NCBI GenBank assembly: GCA_009996515.1 | Contig: JAACZV010000017.1 | Span: 1 to 64,000, forward strand | Reading direction: 5' to 3' | From: Comamonadaceae bacterium | GTDB lineage: Bacteria > Pseudomonadota > Gammaproteobacteria > Burkholderiales > Burkholderiaceae_C | Length of the DNA stretch: 64,000 nt | Part shown: positions 27,968-34,920 of the stretch, one piece after another | Layout: every line of letters begins with the position of its first letter | Numbering within the stretch: the stretch's first letter is position 1 | Program-made: the position numbers and the translations under genes | Notes under the pieces: model-generated | The model's database searches: none | Seen by the model: the letters and a program-made list of their open reading frames with translations, nothing else | Told to the model about the DNA's origin: nothing

Positions 27968-27995
27968 TTGCAGAGATTGCATGCAATCTTATAGT
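27968..27995 (+). promoter_or_regulatory. Promoter with palindromic operator upstream of the Mrr-like gene
   Basis: A putative -35 TTGCAG (27968-27973) and -10 TATAGT (27990-27995) are 16 bp apart. Between them sits the perfect 14-bp palindrome GATTGCATGCAATC (27975-27988). A dimeric repressor bound there would block RNA polymerase. Confidence 0.5.
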
Positions 27996-28073
27996 TATGC
28001 TCACGCCAGCAAGAACACAGGTCAGCCCGTCAGGGGCAGTCGACTTGAGGCACGGGCAGCAAGGGAGGACGAC

Positions 28074-28901
28074 ATGGCGAGACGACGTGGACGCAGCGTG
28101 GCCGAGGACATCATGGACCTCGTGGCCAAGCTGCCGTGGTGGGCCGGCGTGCTTCTGGCCGTGGGCTTCTACCTCGCGCTGCACGCCTACGCGGCGCGGC
28201 CGGTTCCGCAGCTGGCACAGCCAGGCCAGCTGGGCGCGATGGTCACGCAGATGCTTTGGCGCACGCTCGCCTTCTATGGGCAATACCTGCTGCCCTTGCT
28301 GTGCCTCATCGGCGCCATCGCTTCAGCAGTCAGGAGGCGCAGCCGCGCCCAGTTGCTCGAACGCACCACTGCCAGCATGTCGGCCGATGCGCTCAACGGC
28401 ATGAGCTGGCGGCAGTTCGAGCAACTGGTGGGCGAGGGCTTTCGCCGGCAGGGCTATCAGGTCGGCGAAACCGGCCAGACCGGGCCGGATGGTGGCGTGG
28501 ACCTGGAGCTCCGCCGCGACACCGAGCTGCACCTCGTGCAATGCAAGCAGTGGCGGGCGCAACGCGTCGGCGTCGCCGTCGTGCGTGAGCTGTACGGTGC
28601 CATGGCGGCCCGGGGCGCGGCGGGCGGCTTCGTCGTCACCTCAGGCCGATTCACCGACGAGGCCAGGCGCTTCGCCGACGGCCGCCATGTCCAGTTGATC
28701 GACGGCGACCGGTTGAAGGGTTTGCTTGCGGCGGGAAGCCAGCCGCCCGCGGCTGCTACCCCTTCGCGCCCTGATCCGGCCTGCCCGCAGTGCGGCAAGG
28801 CGATGGTGTTGCGCTCGGCAAAGCGTGGCGGACAGTCCGGCAGCCAGTTCTGGGGCTGCTCGGCATTTCCCAGTTGCCGAGGCACGCGCGCCAAGTCCTG
28901 A
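28074..28901 (+). CDS. Membrane-anchored Mrr-like restriction endonuclease with zinc ribbon
   Basis: 275 residues from an ATG preceded by AGGGAGG. Two hydrophobic helices (about 21-41 and 68-86) come first. The Mrr_cat nuclease fold follows (WRQFEQLVGEGFRRQGY, then GPDGGVDLELRRD with Asp143, then LVQCKQW with Gln156-Cys-Lys158, the D...QxK variant of the PD-(D/E)xK site). At the C-terminus is a topoisomerase-type C4 zinc finger with Cys237, Cys240, Cys262 and Cys268. Mrr-type enzymes cut modified or foreign DNA. TM helices plus Mrr plus zinc ribbon form a known but little-studied architecture. An earlier in-frame start at 27981 would lie inside the promoter and is unlikely. Confidence 0.85.
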   Translation: MARRRGRSVAEDIMDLVAKLPWWAGVLLAVGFYLALHAYAARPVPQLAQPGQLGAMVTQMLWRTLAFYGQYLLPLLCLIGAIASAVRRRSRAQLLERTTASMSADALNGMSWRQFEQLVGEGFRRQGYQVGETGQTGPDGGVDLELRRDTELHLVQCKQWRAQRVGVAVVRELYGAMAARGAAGGFVVTSGRFTDEARRFADGRHVQLIDGDRLKGLLAAGSQPPAAATPSRPDPACPQCGKAMVLRSAKRGGQSGSQFWGCSAFPSCRGTRAKS

Positions 28902-29187
28902 ACTTGAACGCCGAGCAGGTGTGGGAAGGGCGCCGCCCGAGGCGGACGGCAGGGCAAGGCTCGCTTGCAGTGCAGCGACGCGGCGCAGCCGCCTGGACCG
29001 CCCTGGTTCTGAATGCAGAGCCGCCTTGGGGAATCCTGCGGGGCTCGGCCGCTTTCTGCGCTCTCGACGCGGCGTGCGCCGCGTCACCGGCCTGGCCCTG
29101 CCCCGGTGTTGCGTTGACATCAATCAAGCCCGCGCCGGCGCCGCGCTCCTAGATTGCTGGACCATTCAGCCCCAGAGCCCGTCGCCG
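28902..29187. other. Intergenic region, no gene seen
   Basis: No protein-like frame or RNA gene was recognised in these 286 bp. The right end contains the FNR-type promoter of the next operon. Confidence 0.5.
29114..29155 (+). promoter_or_regulatory. FNR/Anr-type class II promoter
   Basis: TTGAC-ATCA-ATCAA at 29114-29127 matches the FNR/Anr box TTGAT-N4-ATCAA except for one base. A -10-like TAGATT lies at 29150-29155. If transcription starts near 29162, the box is centred at about -41.5, the normal position of a class II FNR activator site. It would drive the fabI stub, the phosphotransacetylase gene and ackA under low oxygen. Confidence 0.6.
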
Positions 29188-29328
29188 ATGACCGCCGCGC
29201 CGCCGACTTCCGACCTCAACGCCCTGCAGGGCGAGAAAGGCCTGGTCGTCGACATCGCCAATGGCCAGAGCATCGCCGGGGGCTGCGGGCGCGCCTTACG
29301 CGACGCCGGCAGCCACGTGCTGGGATGA
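29188..29328 (+). pseudogene. Enoyl-ACP reductase (FabI) N-terminal remnant
   Basis: A 46-residue frame whose residues 12-46 (LQGEKGLVVDIANGQSIAGG and onward) follow the FabI start LxGKxGLVVGIANxxSIAxGCAxALRxAG. The Gly of the cofactor-binding GIAN is Asp here, and the frame stops where FabI would need over 200 further residues. FabI-type genes commonly accompany the bifunctional hydratase/phosphotransacetylase and acetate kinase genes, so this is probably the stump of that gene after a deletion. It lies just downstream of the FNR-type promoter. Confidence 0.6.
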
Positions 29329-29370
29329 TGCAGGCGGTGCCCCGACTGCAACGAGGGAAAGGACGCCAAC

Positions 29371-30780
29371 GTGACCGAGGCCGCCGCGCTGCAGATGCTG
29401 CGCAACCACACCTTCGACGAGCTCGCGGTCGGCAACAGCGCCAGCCTCGAGCGCCAGCTCACGCAGGAGGACATCCAGCTCTTCGCCGTCATGTCCGGAG
29501 ACGTCACCCCCGCCCACCTGGACGCCGAGTACGCCGCGGCCACGCAGTTCCACGGCGCCATCGCCCAGGGCATGTGGGGCGGCGCGCTGATCTCGGCGCT
29601 GCTGGGTATGCGGCTGCCGGGGCCGGGCACGGTGTACCTGGGCCAGACGCTGAGCTTTCTCGCGCCGGTGCGCGTGGGCGACCGGCTGACCGTCACGGTG
29701 ACGGTGGCCGCCAAGGATCCGGCCGGGGGCCGCGTCACACTGGCCTGCCGCTGCGTGAACCAGCATGGCCAGGCCGTCATTACCGGCGAGGCCAGCGTGC
29801 TGGCGCCCACCGAGAAGATCGAGTGCCCGGCCGCCACGCTGCCCGAGGTGCGGCTGCACACCGACGGCGGCCTGCGCCGGCTGCTGCAGCAGGTGCAGCC
29901 GCTGGGGCCCATCCGCGTGGCCGTCGTGCATCCCTGCGATGCGCTCAGCCTGGCCGGCGCGCTGGACGCGCGTGCGGCCGGCCTGATCGTGCCGCTGCTG
30001 GTGGGGCCGCGCGCTCGCATCGAGGCCGTGGCGCTGGAGGCCGGCCTGAGCCTGGACGGCGTCGAGATCGAGGACGTGCCGCACAGCCACGCGGCCGCCG
30101 CGCGCGCCGCCGAGCTGGCCGGCCGGGGCGCCGTGCAGGCGCTGATGAAGGGCAGCCTGCATACCGACGAGCTGGTCAGCGCCGTGCTGGCGCCCGACGC
30201 CGGGCTGCGCACCAAGCGCCGGCTGTCGCACTGCTTCCTGATGCAGACGCCGGCCTATCCGCGGCCCTTCATCATCACCGACGCGGCCATCAACATCGCG
30301 CCCACGCTGGAGCACAAGGCCGACATCGTGCGCAACGCCGTCACGCTGGCGCATGCCATCGGCGTGGCCCGGCCGCGCGTGGCCATCCTGGCCGCCGTCG
30401 AGACGGTGAACCCGTCCATGCCGGCCACGCTGGACGCGGCGGCGCTGTGCAAGATGGCCGAGCGCGGCCAGATCGAGGGCGCCGTGCTGGACGGGCCGCT
30501 GGCCTTCGACAACGCCGTGTCGGCCGCGGCCGCGCGCGTCAAGGGCATCGCCTCGCCGGTGGCCGGCCAGGCCGATGTGCTGGTGGTGCCCGACCTGGAG
30601 AGCGGCAACCTGCTGGCCAAGCAGCTGGAGTACATGGGCGACGCCGCCAGCGCCGGCATCGTGCTGGGCGCCAGGCTGCCCATCGTGCTGACCAGCCGCG
30701 CCGACAGTCGCGAGACGCGCATGGCCTCCTGCGCCATCGCCGTGCTGCTGGCCCACCACTTCCGGACGGCCCCGCCATGA
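29371..30780 (+). CDS. Bifunctional enoyl-CoA hydratase/phosphate acetyltransferase
   Basis: 469 residues from GTG with GAGGGAAAGGA upstream. The N-terminal half is a MaoC-like hot-dog domain (SGDVTPAHLDAEYAA, then HGAIAQGMWGGALISALLG, the hydratase-2 motif). The C-terminal half is a PTA/PTB phosphotransacylase domain (LMKGSLHTDELVSAVL, IITDAAINIAPTLEHKADIV, DGPLAFDNAVS, ARLPIVLTSRADS). It would interconvert acetyl-CoA and acetyl phosphate, and the hydratase part may act on short-chain enoyl-CoA. Its stop overlaps the ackA start (ATGA), so the two are co-translated and together make ATP from acetyl-CoA. Confidence 0.92.
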   Translation: MTEAAALQMLRNHTFDELAVGNSASLERQLTQEDIQLFAVMSGDVTPAHLDAEYAAATQFHGAIAQGMWGGALISALLGMRLPGPGTVYLGQTLSFLAPVRVGDRLTVTVTVAAKDPAGGRVTLACRCVNQHGQAVITGEASVLAPTEKIECPAATLPEVRLHTDGGLRRLLQQVQPLGPIRVAVVHPCDALSLAGALDARAAGLIVPLLVGPRARIEAVALEAGLSLDGVEIEDVPHSHAAAARAAELAGRGAVQALMKGSLHTDELVSAVLAPDAGLRTKRRLSHCFLMQTPAYPRPFIITDAAINIAPTLEHKADIVRNAVTLAHAIGVARPRVAILAAVETVNPSMPATLDAAALCKMAERGQIEGAVLDGPLAFDNAVSAAAARVKGIASPVAGQADVLVVPDLESGNLLAKQLEYMGDAASAGIVLGARLPIVLTSRADSRETRMASCAIAVLLAHHFRTAPP

Positions 30781-31967
30781 GCGCCTTCATCGTCGTGCTG
30801 AACTGCGGCTCGTCCAGCATCAAGTTCGGCCTGTTCGACGCGGCCGGCGATGCGCGCCGGCCGGCCTGGAACGGCAAGGTGCAGGGCATAGGCGGCGACC
30901 ACCCCGACTTCGGTGCCAGCACGCTGGCGGTGCGGCCGGTGGACCTGGGCCGCGAGCACCCCTATGCCGCGGCGCTGCAGATCATCCGCGACGAGGTGCT
31001 GCGCTGGCTGGACGGCCGGCCGGTGGTGGCCGTGGCCCACCGCGTGGTGCATGGCGGCGCGAAGCACTTCGAGCCCGTGCGCGTGGACGCGGCCCTGCTG
31101 GCCGAGCTGCGCGCGCTGGTGCCGCTGGCGCCGCTGCACCAGCCCTTCGCGCTGGAGGCCATGGAGATCCTGCTGCGCGAGCGCCCCGGGCTGCCGCAGA
31201 TCGCCTGCTTCGACACCGGCTTCCACCACACGGTGCCGGTGGTCGAGCAGCTGCTGCCGCTGCCCTATGCGGCCTACCAGCGCGGGCTGCGCCGCTACGG
31301 CTTCCACGGCCTGTCCTACGAGTACATGGCCGTGGCCCTGGCCGAGCGCCATGGCGAGCTGGCGCGCGGGCGCACCCTGGTCGCCCACCTCGGCTCCGGC
31401 GCCAGCCTGTGCGCGATGCAGGGGCTGCGCAGCGTGGCCACCACCATGGGCTTCTCGGCGCTGGACGGCCTGATGATGGGCACCCGCACCGGCGCCATCG
31501 ACCCCGGTGCGCTGCTCTATCTGATGGAGGTCAAGCAGCTGTCGCCGGCCCAGCTGGGCGAGCTGCTGTACCGGCAGTCGGGCCTGCTGGGCGTGTCGGG
31601 CATCTCGGCCGAGCCGCGTCGCATCGTGGCCCACGAGGGCGATGCCGGCGAGACCGGCGAACGCGCCCGGCTGGCGCTGGAGCTGTACGTGCGCCGCCTC
31701 CTGCGCGAGATCGGCGCGCTGACCGCGGTGCTGGGCGGGCTGGACCTGCTGGTCTTCACGGCCGGCGTCGGCGAGCACAACGCCTTCGTCCGCGCGCGGG
31801 TCTGCGCCGGCCTGGCCTGGCTGGGCCTGCAGCTGGACGAGGCGGCCAACGCGGCCGACGCGGCCGTCATCTCGTCGGCCGACAGCGCCGTGCGGGTGGG
31901 CGTGGAGCCCACCAACGAGGAGTGGATTGCCGCCCGCCATGCGCGGCGCCTGCTGGGCCTGGGCTAG
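30777..31967 (+). CDS. ackA: Acetate kinase
   Basis: 396 residues, full length for AckA. Conserved motifs are the start FIVVLNCGSSSIKFGLFD, HRVVHGG, the catalytic FDTGFHHT, RRYGFHGLSYEYM, HLGSGASLCAM, GFSALDGLMMGTRTGAIDPG and FTAGVGEHN. It makes ATP and acetate from acetyl phosphate, the product of the overlapping upstream phosphotransacetylase. Expression is probably raised at low oxygen through the FNR-type promoter. Confidence 0.95.
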   Translation: MSAFIVVLNCGSSSIKFGLFDAAGDARRPAWNGKVQGIGGDHPDFGASTLAVRPVDLGREHPYAAALQIIRDEVLRWLDGRPVVAVAHRVVHGGAKHFEPVRVDAALLAELRALVPLAPLHQPFALEAMEILLRERPGLPQIACFDTGFHHTVPVVEQLLPLPYAAYQRGLRRYGFHGLSYEYMAVALAERHGELARGRTLVAHLGSGASLCAMQGLRSVATTMGFSALDGLMMGTRTGAIDPGALLYLMEVKQLSPAQLGELLYRQSGLLGVSGISAEPRRIVAHEGDAGETGERARLALELYVRRLLREIGALTAVLGGLDLLVFTAGVGEHNAFVRARVCAGLAWLGLQLDEAANAADAAVISSADSAVRVGVEPTNEEWIAARHARRLLGLG

Positions 31968-32060
31968 CGGCAATACCCCGGAGACCGCATCCCGCACCCC
32001 GCAGCCCGCACTTCGTCTCCCCGGCCCCCAAGCGGCGGCCGGCCTCCCTAAGATGAAGCC

Positions 32061-33164
32061 ATGAACACCCTGGCCCATCCTCCCGGCAGCCGCCGCAGCC
32101 AGGCCCGCATGTGGCTGGCCTACGCCGGCTGCTGCGCGCTTGCCTGGTGCCTGTTCGTGCTGGCCGGCAGCGAGTTCGACCGCGGCCTGGACCCCTTCTG
32201 GCTGGCCGTCTACCAGGCCACCACCATGCTCTGGGCGCCCATGCTGCTGGGCATCGCCGTCTGGCCGCTGGCGCGCCGCCTGCATGCCAGCGACGCCGGC
32301 CCGGCTGCCATGGCCCTGGCCCATGTGCTGGCGGCACTGGCCTTTGCGGCGCTGTGGCAGGCCGGCGAGTTCGCCGTCAACGCGACGCTGTTCGGCAGCG
32401 ACCATGCCGGCGCCGTGCTGCTGGCGGGCCTGCTGTGGCGCTCCGTCTGGGGGCTGGTGGTCTACGCCACCATCGCCACCGCCTTCACGGCCGTGCTGCA
32501 GGCGCGCGCGGCGCGTGCGGCGGCCGTGGCCACGGCCCAGGCCGAGAGCGCGCTGGCCAAGGCCGAGCTGTCGGCCATCAGCGGCAAGCTCAACCCGCAT
32601 TTCCTGTTCAACACGCTGAACTCGCTGATCGCGCTGACCCGCAAAGACCCCGCCGGCGCCGAGGCCGCGCTGCTGAAGTTCGCGTCCATGCTGCGCTATG
32701 TGCTGGACACCAAGCGCGGCGCCGAGGACCGCGTCATGCTGTCCGACGAGATCGATTTCCTGCGCGACTACCTGGCCCTCGAAGCCCTGCGCCTGGGCCC
32801 GCGGCTGCGCGTGGACTGGGATCTGGAGGAGCGCGTGCTGGCCGACGAGCTGCCGCCGCTGACACTCCAGCCGCTGGTCGAGAACTCCATCCTGCACGCC
32901 GTGGCGCCGCGCCGCGGCGGTGGCCGCGTGACCATCAGCGCGCGCCGCAACGCGCTCAACCAGGGCCTGGACCTGGCCGTGGCCGACGACGGCCCGGGCT
33001 GCGAGCCCGAGGCGCTGGAGCCCAGGCCGGGCCAGCGCCGCGGCGTGGGCCTGGCGGCGCTGAAGAAGCGCTTCGCGCTGGACTATGGCGGCCGGGCGCG
33101 GCTGCGCATCCACACCGCGCCCGGCGCGGGTTTTCGCGTCGACCTCTTCATTCCACAGACATGA
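32061..33164 (+). CDS. LytS/YehU-type sensor histidine kinase
   Basis: 367 residues. The N-terminal 150 residues hold four predicted TM helices with little periplasmic sequence. A short coiled coil (AVATAQAESALAKAEL) leads to the His_kinase domain with phospho-acceptor His180 in GKLNPHFLFNTLNSLI. The HATPase_c domain has QPLVENSILHA and DDGPGC. There is no extracellular sensor domain, so the signal is probably sensed in or at the membrane. It works with the LytTR response regulator 139 bp downstream; a dispersed repeat lies between the two genes. Confidence 0.9.
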   Translation: MNTLAHPPGSRRSQARMWLAYAGCCALAWCLFVLAGSEFDRGLDPFWLAVYQATTMLWAPMLLGIAVWPLARRLHASDAGPAAMALAHVLAALAFAALWQAGEFAVNATLFGSDHAGAVLLAGLLWRSVWGLVVYATIATAFTAVLQARAARAAAVATAQAESALAKAELSAISGKLNPHFLFNTLNSLIALTRKDPAGAEAALLKFASMLRYVLDTKRGAEDRVMLSDEIDFLRDYLALEALRLGPRLRVDWDLEERVLADELPPLTLQPLVENSILHAVAPRRGGGRVTISARRNALNQGLDLAVADDGPGCEPEALEPRPGQRRGVGLAALKKRFALDYGGRARLRIHTAPGAGFRVDLFIPQT

Positions 33165-33167
33165 GCC

Positions 33168-33245
33168 CACCCCCTACGCGCTCCGCGCGCCCCCTCAAGG
33201 GGGCACCGCCAGTGGCCCGGCAAAGCCGGTTCCACGGCGGTTGCT
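33168..33245. repeat. Palindromic dispersed intergenic repeat (Burkholderiales type)
   Basis: A GC-rich unit with two inverted repeats: GCCCCCT-CA-AGGGGGC at 33189-33204 and CCGGC-AAA-GCCGG at 33217-33229. The word order (CCCCTACGCGCTCCGCGCG, CCCTCAAGGGGGC, GGCCCGGCAAAGCCGG) is familiar as a repeat scattered through Burkholderiales genomes. Only one copy is visible in this window, so its repetitive nature rests on prior knowledge. Confidence 0.5.
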
Positions 33246-33303
33246 GGGCCACCTCAATCACCAACTGCGTTGATTCCACCGTAGAACTCCGGAGTGACTT
33301 CGC

Positions 33304-34047
33304 ATGAGCGCAACGACGGTACTGATCGCCGAAGACGAACCCCTGGCCGCCGAGGCGCTGGCCGAGTGGGTCAAGGCCACGCCGGGCCTGCAGCTGGTGG
33401 CCGTCTGCGAGGACGGCGAGGAGGCGCTGGCCCAGATCCGCGCGCTGAAGCCGGCGCTGGTGCTGACCGACATCCAGATGCCGGGCCTGACCGGCTTGCA
33501 GGTGGTGCAGGCGCTGCAGCGCGACGCGCACCAGCCGCGCATCATCTTCACGACCGCCTATGACCAGCATGCGCTGACCGCCTTTGAGCTGCACGCGGTG
33601 GACTACCTGCTCAAGCCCTTCTCGCGCGAGCGCTTCGACGAGGCGGTGCGCCACGCGCTGCGCGAGGCCGCACCCAGTGCGGCCGAGGTGGCCCAGGCCC
33701 TGGGCGCGCCGGCCGATGCGCCGTTGACGCGGCTGCTGGTGCGCGACCAGGGCAAGATCTTCCCGCTGCAGGTGGAGGCCATCGAGTGCCTGCGCTCCGA
33801 CAACAAGTACACGGCCATCTCGGCCAAGGGCCGCAGCTTCCTGGTGCGCCTGCCCATTGCCGACTTCGAGGCCCGGCTGGACCCGGCGCGCTTCCTGCGC
33901 CTGCAGCGCGGCTGCATCGTCAACCTGGATTTCGTCGAGAGCATGAGCCCGGACGAGAACTCCCAGCTGGTCGTGCAGCTGCGCGACGGCTCGCGCATCA
34001 CGGCCAACCGCGAGGTGTCCAAGATGCTGAGGGAGCAGTCGCTGTGA
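33304..34047 (+). CDS. LytTR-family response regulator
   Basis: 247 residues. The receiver domain has acidic pocket EDE at 10-12, phospho-acceptor Asp56 in LTDIQMPG, and Lys in YLLKPFSRERFDEA. The C-terminal LytTR DNA-binding domain (about 145-245) has IECLRSDNKYTAISAKGRSFLVR, RFLRLQRGCIVNL and TANREVSKML. It is the partner of the upstream histidine kinase. Its stop overlaps the next gene's GTG start (GTGA), so the head-GIN protein is probably co-expressed. Confidence 0.92.
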   Translation: MSATTVLIAEDEPLAAEALAEWVKATPGLQLVAVCEDGEEALAQIRALKPALVLTDIQMPGLTGLQVVQALQRDAHQPRIIFTTAYDQHALTAFELHAVDYLLKPFSRERFDEAVRHALREAAPSAAEVAQALGAPADAPLTRLLVRDQGKIFPLQVEAIECLRSDNKYTAISAKGRSFLVRLPIADFEARLDPARFLRLQRGCIVNLDFVESMSPDENSQLVVQLRDGSRITANREVSKMLREQSL

Positions 34048-34835
34048 AGCCTCTTCTGCTGCCCCTGCTGATGGTCGCGGGCCTGGCGGCGGCCCAGCCC
34101 TCGCCACCGACTGCACCGGCCGCGCCGGCCAGCCCGGCGCCGCTGGCCCACCCCGCGCCCACCAGCCGACCCGCGCCACCGGCCGCGCCGGCCGGGCCGG
34201 GCAAGGTCTATGCCCCCGGTGCCTTCGACCGACTGGAGCTGGGCGGCGCCGCCCGCGTCATCGTCGTGCAGGGCGAGCGCGACCAGGCCTTCATCGCCGG
34301 CGACGACGAGGCGCAGAAGGGTGTCGAGGTCCAGCTGGCCGATCGCCAGCTCGTCATCCGCCCCACCGGCGGCTGGAAGATCTGGCGCAGCGGCAAGCTG
34401 TTCGTGCAGGTGGAGATGCGCGAACTGCGCCAGCTGTCGGTGTCGGGCGCCAGCGACGTGCTGGCGCCCGGCCCGCTGCGCGCCGACCAGCTGCTGCTCA
34501 ACATCAGCGGCGCCGGCAACGTGAGGCTGGACCAGCTGGAGGCGCGCAAACTGGTCTTCACCATCTCCGGCGCCGGCGACGGCCAGCTGGGCGGCCATGT
34601 GGGCGAGATGGCGCTGCAGATCTCCGGCAAGGGCAAGGTCATCGCCGACCGCCTGCAGGCCCAGCGCGCCCGCGTCAACGTCAGCGGCATCGGCAATGTG
34701 CTGCTGTGGGTCACGGACGACCTGTCCGCCCACATCTCCGGCGTGGGCTCGGTGGACTATTTCGGCAACCCGGCGGTGCAGCGCTCGGTGTCGGGCATGG
34801 GTTCCATCGGCGCCCGCGGCGACAAGAAGCCCTGA
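34044..34835 (+). CDS. Exported head-GIN domain (DUF2807) protein
   Basis: 263 residues from a GTG start overlapping the regulator stop. The signal peptide (KPLLLPLLMVAGLAAAQ) is followed by a Pro/Ala-rich spacer to about residue 55. The rest is a right-handed beta-helix-like DUF2807 domain, with the typical repeats VSGASDV, ISGAGNV, ISGAGDG, ISGKGKV, VSGIGNV and ISGVGSV. The family is envelope-located and of unknown role. Co-translation with a LytTR response regulator suggests it is an output or accessory of that signalling system. Confidence 0.85.
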   Translation: MKPLLLPLLMVAGLAAAQPSPPTAPAAPASPAPLAHPAPTSRPAPPAAPAGPGKVYAPGAFDRLELGGAARVIVVQGERDQAFIAGDDEAQKGVEVQLADRQLVIRPTGGWKIWRSGKLFVQVEMRELRQLSVSGASDVLAPGPLRADQLLLNISGAGNVRLDQLEARKLVFTISGAGDGQLGGHVGEMALQISGKGKVIADRLQAQRARVNVSGIGNVLLWVTDDLSAHISGVGSVDYFGNPAVQRSVSGMGSIGARGDKKP

Positions 34836-34891
34836 GGCCGGCACTCTTCACCCCTTGAACGGGGCAGGCCGCCGCGCCGGCCATGCCTAAA

Positions 34892-34920
34892 CTCCCCGCC
34901 ACATTGCGGGGAGGATCTCC
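34892..34920 (+). promoter_or_regulatory. Ribosome-binding site inside a hairpin, upstream of the alpha-2-macroglobulin gene
   Basis: CTCCCCGC (34892-34899) and GCGGGGAG (34906-34913) form a perfect 8-bp stem with a 6-nt loop. The Shine-Dalgarno GGGGAGG of the gene starting at 34921 lies in the right arm. Confidence 0.5.

Noticed and set aside
27931-28404. 157-codon plus-strand ORF overlapping the Mrr-like gene
   Set aside because: It starts at TTG, is out of frame with the well-supported nuclease, and reads as shadow sequence after about 30 codons.
29154-30776. Upstream in-frame extension of acetate kinase to 29154
   Set aside because: The first 541 residues are Arg/Pro/Gly-rich shadow sequence of the phosphotransacetylase gene; the kinase begins at ATG 30777.
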